Shown: positions 1 through 5,170 of the stretch, piece by piece | Position numbering within the stretch: the first letter of the stretch is position 1 | How the letters are laid out: each line of letters begins with the position of its first letter | Assembly (NCBI GenBank): GCA_050701115.1 | Contig: JBOHER010000351.1 | Span: 1-8,367 of the forward strand | Source of the DNA: JBOHER01 sp050701115 | GTDB lineage: Bacteria; Actinomycetota; Actinomycetes; Mycobacteriales; Pseudonocardiaceae | Direction: 5' to 3' | DNA length: 8,367 bases | Position numbers and translations under genes: made by a program | The notes under the pieces: model-generated | The model's database searches: none | What the model saw: only the letters and a program-made list of their open reading frames with translations | What the model was told of the DNA's origin: nothing

Positions 1-24
1 CACCAAAGCTCCCTTCATCGCGTT
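1..24. repeat. Fragment of an intergenic palindromic repeat family
   Basis: Positions 5-24 read AAAG-CTC-CCTTCA-TC-GCGTT. This matches AAAG-ACG-CCTTCA-GT-GCGTT at 1430-1449 in 15 of 20 positions, and the differences are confined to two short blocks. The second copy is the left arm of the cloverleaf-like repeat between the convergent genes, so this is probably the edge of another member cut by the window boundary. The complementary arm is not in the window. The family assignment is inference from this one comparison. Confidence 0.45.
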
Positions 25-72
25 CTCAGGCCGCCGCGCCGCGCCATGTGCACGTTCTTGGCTGGCTGCTGG

Positions 73-223
73 TGAGACACGCACGGGCGTGCACCGACGA
101 GCGTGCATAGCCCGACTTTCGCATGAGACACTTGGTGTTGCATCTGGTGCTGATGTGGCCACATGGCATAATCTAGGTGGCACAATGTGACACAGCGCGT
201 CACGTAGGAACCACATGTGACAC
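73..223 (+). promoter_or_regulatory. Four TG(A/T)GACAC boxes upstream of the DUF3145 gene
   Basis: The 8-mer TGAGACAC occurs at 73-80 and 124-131, and TGTGACAC at 186-193 and 216-223. The last two extend to a shared ATGTGACAC. All four are in the same orientation, with start-to-start distances of 51, 62 and 30 bases, each close to a whole number of DNA helical turns. Two boxes lie upstream and two downstream of the candidate -10. This suggests a protein-binding array on one face of the helix, but no regulator is known to me for this motif, and the boxes could be chance or a remnant of a decayed repeat. Confidence 0.35.
164..172 (+). promoter_or_regulatory. Candidate extended -10 promoter of the DUF3145 gene
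   Basis: TGGCATAAT (164-172) fits an extended -10 element: TG, one base, then CATAAT at 167-172. No good -35 hexamer lies 16-18 bases upstream, as is common with extended -10 promoters. The 12-base palindrome ATGTGGCCACAT (153-164) abuts it and could be an operator. The transcript would begin near 179 and have a leader of about 125 bases before the GTG at 304. Confidence 0.4.
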
Positions 224-292
224 CGATGATCTGCGAGCCGCTGACGAGGTCGTAGGGGAAGATGCCCCTCGTCAAACGGAAGATCGACCAGC

Positions 293-297
293 GGAGG
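293..297 (+). promoter_or_regulatory. Shine-Dalgarno site fixing the DUF3145 start
   Basis: GGAGG lies six bases before the GTG at 304. The in-frame ATG at 262 has no such site, and its 14 extra residues do not resemble the family N-terminus, so the GTG is preferred. Confidence 0.75.
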
Positions 298-303
298 TCA
301 GCA

Positions 304-807
304 GTGAGCACTCGTGGTAGCACCCGTGGTGTGGTGTATGTCCACTCGTCGCCGTCTGCGGTATGTCCGCACGTCGAGTGGGCTATTTCCGGCGCGCTTG
401 GAACGCGCGCCGAGCTGCGGTGGACCGCCCAACCGGCGGCCGCAGGGCAGTTGCGCGCCGAATGTGACTGGAGCGCGCCCGTCGGTACCGGTGGCAAGCT
501 GGTCGCCGCGCTCAAGGCGTGGCCCATGGTGCGGTTCGAAGTCACCGAGGAGCCCAGCCCCGGCGTGGACGGCGAACGGTTCTGCTACGCCCCGGGTCTG
601 GGTTTGTGGCGCGGCCGCACCAGCGCGAACGGCGACATCGTGGTGGGGGAGGACCAGCTGCGCAAGCTGGTCGCGACCAGCAGGGCGGGTGAACAACTCG
701 CGCACAAACTCGATGAGCTGCTCGGCAGCAACTGGGACGAAGTGCTAGAACCATTCCGGCACGCGGGTGACGGGGCTCCGGTGACCTGGCTGCATCAAGT
801 GGGCTGA
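304..807 (+). CDS. DUF3145 family protein (function unknown)
   Basis: A 167-residue soluble protein without signal peptide or membrane segment. From the GTG start it begins STRGSTRGVVYVHSSPSA and continues with CPHVEWAISGALG, GTGGKLVAALKAWPMVRFEV (about 60-80) and an acidic amphipathic C-terminal part with LDELLGSNWDEVLEPFRHAG. I recognise this as DUF3145, a family confined to actinobacteria and commonly found next to the fabD-fabH-acpP-fabF cluster; its biochemical role is unknown to me. In other actinobacteria I recall it lying downstream of fabF. Here it is on the opposite strand, separated from fabF by one further gene. It forms a likely operon with the membrane protein starting 29 bases after its stop. 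The genomic association suggests a link to fatty acid synthesis, but no catalytic motif can be pointed to. Family confidence is high; any function is inference. Confidence 0.85.
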   Translation: MSTRGSTRGVVYVHSSPSAVCPHVEWAISGALGTRAELRWTAQPAAAGQLRAECDWSAPVGTGGKLVAALKAWPMVRFEVTEEPSPGVDGERFCYAPGLGLWRGRTSANGDIVVGEDQLRKLVATSRAGEQLAHKLDELLGSNWDEVLEPFRHAGDGAPVTWLHQVG

Positions 808-823
808 TCCGGTCGGCAGGTCC

Positions 824-836
824 TAGGCTCTACCTC
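824..836 (+). promoter_or_regulatory. Candidate leaderless promoter for the gene at 837
   Basis: TAGGCT (824-829) fits the actinobacterial -10 pattern TANNNT and ends seven bases before the GTG at 837, so a transcript would start at or next to the start codon. There is no Shine-Dalgarno site in front of this GTG, which fits leaderless translation. No convincing -35 is seen. The gene may instead, or also, be read through from the DUF3145 gene. Confidence 0.3.
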
Positions 837-1430
837 GTGCCAGCGAAGCCACCCAGCAGGGAACCCGTCCGCTGGCTGGCGCCCACGCTCACGGTGGCGA
901 TGTCGCTCGCGCTCGGGGGTGGTCTGCTCGCTCGCGACTTCTACCACGAGCGCGCCGCCAGGGAAACGGCCGAGGGGACGCCCGCGGTGGTCACCAGTCT
1001 CCCGCCCGACGAGCAGCCGGGATCTCCGGTTGTTCAGCTCGCGCCCGATGCCGCCGACCACCCGCATGATCAGACGATCCGCAGGCTGCTGCAGGCTTAC
1101 TTCGACGGCATCAACGGCCGCAACTACGAGCGCTGGAAGACTTCGGTGACGATGGGCAGGGTGCGGACGAAGAGCGAGCGGGAGTGGCTGCGCGATTACC
1201 GATCGACCAAGGACGGCAGCATCTTCGTGCACCGCATCGAATCCGCTCCGGAAGGTCGACTGCGGGTCCTGCTCAGCTTCACAAGCACGCAGGACGTCAT
1301 TGATGCGCCACTCACCCTGCCCGTGCCATGCATCCGCTGGTGGCTCGCGCTACCGGTGGCGCTGGAGAACGGCCACTGGAAGATCGACACGGTTCCCGCT
1401 GGGACCGTGCCCGAATACCAGAAGTGCTGA
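837..1430 (+). CDS. Membrane-anchored hypothetical protein, possible NTF2-like domain
   Basis: A 197-residue protein. A short basic N-terminus (KPPSREPVR) is followed by one hydrophobic segment at about residues 13-32, then a polar, proline-rich linker to about 75, predicting an N-in anchor with the rest outside the membrane. Residues 78-190 start with an amphipathic helix (IRRLLQAYFDGINGRNYERW), then strand-like segments, and end with LPVALENGHWKIDTV. That helix-then-sheet pattern with a closing W-K-I-D strand is typical of NTF2/SnoaL-like domains of exported actinobacterial proteins, but I do not recognise a named family. The gene lies 29 bases after the DUF3145 stop on the same strand, suggesting co-transcription. 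No Shine-Dalgarno site precedes the GTG. The last two codons and the stop lie inside the left arm of the inverted repeat at 1423-1507, so the C-terminus may have been set by repeat insertion. Confidence 0.65.
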   Translation: MPAKPPSREPVRWLAPTLTVAMSLALGGGLLARDFYHERAARETAEGTPAVVTSLPPDEQPGSPVVQLAPDAADHPHDQTIRRLLQAYFDGINGRNYERWKTSVTMGRVRTKSEREWLRDYRSTKDGSIFVHRIESAPEGRLRVLLSFTSTQDVIDAPLTLPVPCIRWWLALPVALENGHWKIDTVPAGTVPEYQKC

Positions 1431-1507
1431 AAGACGCCTTCAGTGCGTTGGATGCACTGAAAGCGTCACTCACTGCACTCAACGCACTGATGGCGTCTTT
1501 CAGCACT
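1423..1507. terminator. Cloverleaf-like inverted repeat, likely bidirectional terminator
   Basis: The outer arms 1423-1438 and 1492-1507 are perfectly complementary over 16 bases (core GTGCTGAAAGACGCC). Inside are two smaller hairpins. One is TTCAGTGC (1439-1446) with GCACTGAA (1454-1461) and a 7-base loop. The other is 1470-1476 with 1484-1490, one mismatch and a 7-base loop. Folded, this gives a stem with two side arms; the whole can also form one long imperfect hairpin centred near 1465. The element also shows a roughly 30-base direct periodicity (1424-1453, 1454-1483, 1484-1513). It lies exactly between the convergent plus-strand operon and fabF, whose stop is eight bases from the right arm. 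A terminator role is inferred from position and stem strength, as there is no U tract on either side. Confidence 0.7.
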
Positions 1508-1514
1508 CAGGGCG

Positions 1515-2747
1515 TCACACTGATGCGAAGGCCAGGGCGACGTTGTGGCCGCCGAAGCCGAACGAATCGTTGATGGCGACCTCGAGGTCGACCTTCCGTG
1601 GCTCTCCGGTGACGATGTCCAGTTCGACACCCGGATCGAGCTCCTCCAGGTTCCTGGTCGGCGGGATGAGTCCGTTGTAGATGGACAGGACGGTGGCGAT
1701 CGACTCCACCGCTCCCGCGGCGCCGAGCAGGTGGCCAAGCACGCTCTTGGGCGCGGTGAGGACCGGATGATCACCGATGGCCTTGCGCACCGCAACCGTC
1801 TCGGTGACATCACCGACCGGCGTTGACGTGGCGTGCGCGTTGACGTGCCCGACCGCCGACGGGTCGATGCCGCCGTTGCGCAGGGCCGCCGTCATGGCGC
1901 GCGCCTGACCGCTGCCTTCCGGATCCGGTGCGGTGATGTGGTAGGAGTCGGCACTGGTCCCGGCGCCCGCGAGCTTGGCGTAGATCCGCGCGCCACGGGC
2001 CTTGGCGTACTCCTCGCGCTCGAGCACGACGATGCCTGCGCCCTCGCCGAGCACGAAGCCGTCCCGCTGCACGTCCCATGGGCGGGAAGCCGCAGCGGGG
2101 TCGTCGTTGCGCGTGCTCATGGTGCGGGACTGGGCGAAGCCTGCCATGGTGATGGGCGCGATGCATGCCTCGGCGCCGCCCGCGACCACTACATCGGCCT
2201 CGCCCGAGCGCAACATGCGCCACGCCCAGGCAAGCGCCTCGGCCCCGGACGCACATGCCGAGACCGGGGCGTGCACGCCGGCCCGTGCCTTGAGTTCCAA
2301 GCCGACATAAGCGGCCGGGCCGTTCGGCATGAGCATCGGCACGGTCAGCGGCGAGACCTTGCGCAGGCCAGCTGTCTCCAGCAGGTCATCCTGGTTGAGC
2401 AGCGTGGTGGCGCCGCCGATTCCGGTGCCGATGATGACGCCGAGCCGCTCCGGCTCGACGCCCTCGTCACCGAAACCCGCGTCCTGCCACGCCTGACGGG
2501 CAGCGATCATGGCTACCTGTTCGCTGCGATCCAGCCGCCGTGCCTCCACTCGGGGCAGCACCTCGGCCGGATCGACCGCGAGCCGAGCGGCGATCCGGAC
2601 CGGCAGGTCGAACCTCTCGGCCCACTCCTCATCGAGTGTGGCCACACCGCTACGCCCGGCGAGCAGACCGTCCCAAGTGGACTGGACATCTCCGCCGAGC
2701 GGCGTGGTAGCACCCAGTCCGGTCACTACGACATCGCCGTTGCTCAT
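1515..2747 (-). CDS. fabF: 3-oxoacyl-ACP synthase II (beta-ketoacyl-ACP synthase)
   Basis: A 410-residue KAS II condensing enzyme of the thiolase fold. It elongates acyl-ACP by decarboxylative condensation with malonyl-ACP in the cytoplasmic type II pathway. The N-terminal VVVTGLGATTPLG is typical. The nucleophile is Cys165 in PVSACASGAE, and the other active-site residues are His305 in NAHATSTPVGD, Lys334 and His339 in KSVLGHLLGAAGA, and the gating loop FGFGGHN at 396-402. All are intact, and each catalytic position is offset by a constant six residues from mycobacterial KasA, as I recall its numbering. Length is normal. The ATG at 2747 has a Shine-Dalgarno-like GGAAGGA just upstream. It is the last gene of the fabD-fabH-acpP-fabF run, 36 bases after acpP, and ends eight bases from the convergent inverted repeat. 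Identification is very secure; whether it also serves mycolate-type elongation cannot be told from here. Confidence 0.97.
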   Translation of the reverse strand: MSNGDVVVTGLGATTPLGGDVQSTWDGLLAGRSGVATLDEEWAERFDLPVRIAARLAVDPAEVLPRVEARRLDRSEQVAMIAARQAWQDAGFGDEGVEPERLGVIIGTGIGGATTLLNQDDLLETAGLRKVSPLTVPMLMPNGPAAYVGLELKARAGVHAPVSACASGAEALAWAWRMLRSGEADVVVAGGAEACIAPITMAGFAQSRTMSTRNDDPAAASRPWDVQRDGFVLGEGAGIVVLEREEYAKARGARIYAKLAGAGTSADSYHITAPDPEGSGQARAMTAALRNGGIDPSAVGHVNAHATSTPVGDVTETVAVRKAIGDHPVLTAPKSVLGHLLGAAGAVESIATVLSIYNGLIPPTRNLEELDPGVELDIVTGEPRKVDLEVAINDSFGFGGHNVALAFASV

Positions 2748-2783
2748 GCTCGTCCTTCCGTCAATCGTGTGTGGAGATAAGGA

Positions 2784-3026
2784 TCAGAGGTTCTTGGCGA
2801 CGTAGTCCACGGCGTCGCCAACGGTCTTGAGGTTGGCGAGTTCGTCGTCGGGGATCTTCACGCCGAACTTGTCCTCGGCCTGAACCGCGATCTCGACCAT
2901 GGACAGCGAGTCGATGTCCAGATCGTCCACAAAGGACTTCTCGGCGGTCACATCGTCCTGTGCCACACCGGCGACCTCTTCGACGATCTCAGCGAGCCCT
3001 GCGAGGATCTCTGCGTTGTCTGCCAC
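2784..3026 (-). CDS. acpP: Acyl carrier protein
   Basis: An 80-residue acidic four-helix protein that carries the growing acyl chain on 4'-phosphopantetheine. The attachment site is Ser40 in DLDIDSLSMVEI, followed by the conserved EDKFGVKIPDDEL and a C-terminal YVAKNL. The GTG at 3026 is preferred because a strong Shine-Dalgarno run lies five bases upstream (minus strand AAGGAAGGAAG, 3042-3032) and because MADNAEILAGLAEIV aligns with the family start. The longer frame from 3062 adds 12 residues, and the Shine-Dalgarno run would lie within those extra codons. It lies between fabH, with a hairpin in the 65-base gap, and fabF. The very strong ribosome site fits the need for much more ACP than enzyme. 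No Cys or extra domain; this is a plain housekeeping ACP. Confidence 0.96.
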   Translation of the reverse strand: MADNAEILAGLAEIVEEVAGVAQDDVTAEKSFVDDLDIDSLSMVEIAVQAEDKFGVKIPDDELANLKTVGDAVDYVAKNL

Positions 3027-3031
3027 TTGTT

Positions 3032-3042
3032 CTTCCTTCCTT
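3032..3042 (-). promoter_or_regulatory. Strong Shine-Dalgarno run of acpP
   Basis: On the minus strand this reads AAGGAAGGAAG, a duplicated purine-rich ribosome site ending five bases before the GTG at 3026. It decides the acpP start and is the strongest ribosome site of the cluster. Confidence 0.7.
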
Positions 3043-3050
3043 GCTGTTTC

Positions 3051-3075
3051 AACTCCACGCACGGCGCGTGGGGTT
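3051..3075 (-). promoter_or_regulatory. Hairpin in the fabH-acpP gap
   Basis: Minus-strand RNA can pair AACCCCACGC with GCGTGGAGTT around a 5-base loop: ten-base arms with one mismatch and a perfect six-base GC-rich core next to the loop. It lies 16 bases after the fabH stop and about 25 bases before acpP. No U tract follows, so it is more likely a processing or stability element, or a partial terminator, than a full stop. Confidence 0.5.
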
Positions 3076-3091
3076 ACTGCGATGGTGCAGC

Positions 3092-4066
3092 TCAGGGTGC
3101 GATGATGACCTGTCCCGCGTAGGACAGTCCCGCGCCGAACCCGACGGTCAACACCACATCTCCTTCTTTCACCTGTCCCTTGTCGCGCATGTGATCGAGC
3201 GCCATCGGGATCGATGCGGATGAGGTGTTGCCCGAGTACCTGATGTCATCGGCCACCACCATGTCTTCGCGTGCCCCCTTGCCGCGCAGGCGCTTGCCGA
3301 TCGCCTCCACGATGCGGAGGTTGGCCTGGTGCGGGATGAGCACGTCGACGTCGGACGGCTCCAGCCCGGCCAGTTCCAGCGCGCGCAAGGCAACGGGCGC
3401 GATCTTGGTCGTCGCCCACCGGAAGACCGATTGGCCTTCCTGGTAGATGTACCTGTGCTCGCGCATGTAGATGGCCTCCACCAGGTCACCCGCGCTACCC
3501 CAGGCCACCGGGCCGATCCTCGGTTCGTCGGACGGCCCGACCACAACCGCGCCGGCCCCGTCGGCGAAGATGATCGCGTTCGCGCGATCGACCGGATCGA
3601 CCACATCGGTCAGCTTCTCCGCCCCGATGACCAGCACCTTACCCGCCGAACCGGCCTTCACCAGGTCGGAGGCGACTCCCAGGCCGTAGCAGAATCCGGC
3701 GCAGGCGGCATTGAGATCGAACGCCCCAGCCGCCGTGACCCCGATCCGGTCAGCTACCTGAGCGGCGGCGTTGGGGATCGGCGAGAGCATCGTGCAGTTC
3801 GGCACGATCACCGTGTCCACATCGGACGGCTCGAGCTCGGCGTCGGTCAGTGCCCGCTCGCCTGCGGCGACCGCCATGTCGACAAGCAGTTCGTCTTCCG
3901 CCGCGAAGCGACGCTCGATGATGCCAACCCGGTCCCTGATCCACTGATCATTGGTTTCCATGATCTCGGCCAGGTCGTCGTTGGTGACGATCTTCTCCGG
4001 CTGGAAGCTGCCGACACCGAGGATCTGCGTCGCGGATGCGCCTGCGACCTGACGCAGAGCGGTCAC
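3092..4066 (-). CDS. fabH: 3-oxoacyl-ACP synthase III
   Basis: A 324-residue KAS III that starts type II fatty acid synthesis by condensing a short acyl-CoA with malonyl-ACP; in actinomycetes the primer is often a branched acyl-CoA. The Cys-His-Asn triad is complete: Cys122 in NAACAGFCYGL, His246 in IPHQANLRI and Asn280 in YSGNTSSASIP. The glycine-rich GFGAGLSYAG (309-318) closes the C-terminal half. The GTG start (4066-4064) overlaps the fabD stop in a GTGA tetranucleotide, indicating translational coupling with fabD. A 65-base gap with a hairpin separates it from acpP. Length is normal and nothing is missing. Substrate preference (straight or branched) cannot be read with confidence. Confidence 0.97.
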   Translation of the reverse strand: MTALRQVAGASATQILGVGSFQPEKIVTNDDLAEIMETNDQWIRDRVGIIERRFAAEDELLVDMAVAAGERALTDAELEPSDVDTVIVPNCTMLSPIPNAAAQVADRIGVTAAGAFDLNAACAGFCYGLGVASDLVKAGSAGKVLVIGAEKLTDVVDPVDRANAIIFADGAGAVVVGPSDEPRIGPVAWGSAGDLVEAIYMREHRYIYQEGQSVFRWATTKIAPVALRALELAGLEPSDVDVLIPHQANLRIVEAIGKRLRGKGAREDMVVADDIRYSGNTSSASIPMALDHMRDKGQVKEGDVVLTVGFGAGLSYAGQVIIAP

Positions 4067-4992
4067 GATGCGACCTCGGCGGCGAGGCCTGCCACTTTGT
4101 CCAGGTCGGCCGGCGATTTGAGCGCAACCGTGTCGGCCACAGTGCCCTTGAGCTGGCGCTTGACCAGGCCGGTCAGCGTGCCGCCGGGCGCAAGCTCTAT
4201 GGTGCGGGTGGTGCCGAGCTCGACGAGCTGCTCCATGGTCAGGTCCCAGCGCACCGGGCTGGTGACCTGACTGATCAGGCGGCGCAGGTAGTCGGATCCG
4301 CTGGCGACAACGCGACCGTCCGCATTGGACAGCAGCGGGCGGGTCGGGTCATTGACCGTGATGTCCGCCGCGTAGGCCTCGAGCGCATCTTTGGCGGGCG
4401 CCATGTAGCGGGTGTGGAACGCGCCCGCGACCCTCAGCTCGCGAACCTTGGTTCCCTCCAGCGGCTCGGCGACGATCTTGGCGATCGCCTCGGCGGCGCC
4501 GGACGCGACGATCTGGCCCGCGCCGTTGCGGTTGGCGGCATCAAGGCCGTTGTCGGCGAGCCAGCCCACTACCTGTTCCGGCTCGCCCAGCATGACGGCG
4601 GCCATGCTGGTCGGCTCCAGCGCGCACGCTTTGGCCATCTCCGCGCCGCGGACGGCGGCGAGTGCGACCGCGTCGTCGGCATCGAGCACGCCCGCGACGG
4701 CGGCCGCGGCAAGCTCACCGACGGAGTGGCCTGCGACGGGGGAGTCCGATGGCAGGGCGTCCGTCCTGTCGAGCTCGGTGAAGGAGAGCAGCGAGAGCGC
4801 GACGATCAGTGGCTGGGTGATCGCGGTGTCCTGAATTTCCTCGGCGCCTGCTTCGGTGCCGAGGCGCACAAGGTCGAGGCCGATTCGTTCCGACCAGCGC
4901 TGCACGCGTTCGTGTGCGCCATCGAGTTCGAGCCAAGGGGTGAGCATTCCGGGCGACTGGGATCCCTGTCCGGGTGCGAGTACTGCGGTCAC
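4063..4992 (-). CDS. fabD: Malonyl-CoA:ACP transacylase
   Basis: Transfers malonate from CoA to ACP in the cytoplasm. From the GTG at 4992 the protein is 309 residues, the same length as the E. coli enzyme. The oxyanion loop APGQGSQSPGM is at 6-16, the nucleophile Ser90 is in GHSVGE, the malonate-binding arginine is Arg115 in AAVRGAEMA, and the catalytic base is His193 in GAFHTRYM. PVRW at 246-249 is also typical. Start choice: the GTG at 4992 gives MTAVLAPGQG, which fits the family, but AGGA directly abuts it, too close to act as a ribosome site. The alternative GTG at 5007 adds five residues and has no better site. It ends in a 4-base overlap with fabH and begins the fabD-fabH-acpP-fabF transcription unit. 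Confidence 0.96.
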   Translation of the reverse strand: MTAVLAPGQGSQSPGMLTPWLELDGAHERVQRWSERIGLDLVRLGTEAGAEEIQDTAITQPLIVALSLLSFTELDRTDALPSDSPVAGHSVGELAAAAVAGVLDADDAVALAAVRGAEMAKACALEPTSMAAVMLGEPEQVVGWLADNGLDAANRNGAGQIVASGAAEAIAKIVAEPLEGTKVRELRVAGAFHTRYMAPAKDALEAYAADITVNDPTRPLLSNADGRVVASGSDYLRRLISQVTSPVRWDLTMEQLVELGTTRTIELAPGGTLTGLVKRQLKGTVADTVALKSPADLDKVAGLAAEVAS

Positions 4993-5056
4993 TCCTATAG
5001 GGAACACGGGAGTTGCCGGTGCTGGTGATGCTGTGGGGTACGAAGTCCAGCGGCCG

Positions 5057-5084
5057 ATGTTGTGGCAACCCTACAAATGTTGCC
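5057..5084 (-). promoter_or_regulatory. Overlapping dyads upstream of fabD, candidate FasR operator
   Basis: Three symmetric elements overlap here, 65-92 bases before the fabD start. GGCAAC (5064-5069) and GTTGCC (5079-5084) form a perfect 6-base inverted repeat with a 9-base spacer. TTGT (5060-5063) and ACAA (5073-5076) form a 17-base imperfect palindrome. ATGTTG is directly repeated at 5057 and 5077, 20 bases apart, about two helical turns. A possible -10, TAGGGT on the minus strand (5074-5069), sits inside. Since a PucR-type FasR homologue is encoded immediately upstream, this is the best candidate for its binding site. The link is inference. Confidence 0.45.
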
Positions 5085-5105
5085 GGGAGATGAACGTAAC
5101 CAGAC

Positions 5106-5127
5106 GTGAAGTATTGTTGGGGTTCAC
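5106..5127. promoter_or_regulatory. Inverted repeat GTGAA-N12-TTCAC between fasR and fabD
   Basis: A perfect 5-base inverted repeat (GTGAA 5106-5110, TTCAC 5123-5127) in the regulator-fabD gap, upstream of the dyad cluster at 5057-5084. Its position would suit an activator site for fabD, but the arms are short and chance is possible. Confidence 0.3.
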
Positions 5128-5170
5128 TACCTGCCATAGCATAGGGTCGCGCAGCGTGTGCGTGCGGGGC

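Larger units (their letters stand above)
1..303. other. Intergenic region at window start, no convincing gene
   Basis: No reading frame here looks like a protein. The long minus-strand frame crossing it (545-15) is antisense to the DUF3145 gene and has no recognisable domain. The region carries a repeat-family fragment (1-24), a small palindrome GCACG-GG-CGTGC (81-92), four TG(A/T)GACAC boxes (73-223), a 12-base palindrome ATGTGGCCACAT (153-164), a candidate extended -10 (164-172) and an inverted repeat GTGAC-N7-GTCAC (187-203). It is probably the promoter region of the DUF3145 gene, preceded by the boundary to a neighbour outside the window. Confidence 0.6.

Noticed and set aside
46..75. Nine-codon plus-strand ORF MCTFLAGCW
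   Set aside because: No Shine-Dalgarno site and no supporting context; short ORFs of this size are expected by chance.
186..203. Possible CRP-type site starting TGTGA
   Set aside because: The symmetric half-sites GTGA and TCAC are separated by nine bases, not the six of a CRP consensus site.
15..545. Minus-strand open frame of 176 codons at window start
   Set aside because: Antisense to the DUF3145 gene over most of its length, no recognisable domain, and the plus-strand gene is clearly real.
1328..1573. Plus-strand frame encoding a periodic peptide with LKDAFSALDALKAS
   Set aside because: The periodic peptide is a by-product of the 30-base period of the repeat at 1423-1507; I see no start signal or domain.
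1833..2780. Long plus-strand frame of 315 codons opposite fabF
   Set aside because: High-GC antisense shadow of fabF; composition is Arg/Gly/His-rich with no domain. The same applies to the long frames opposite fabH and fabD (3329-4270, 4036-5028).
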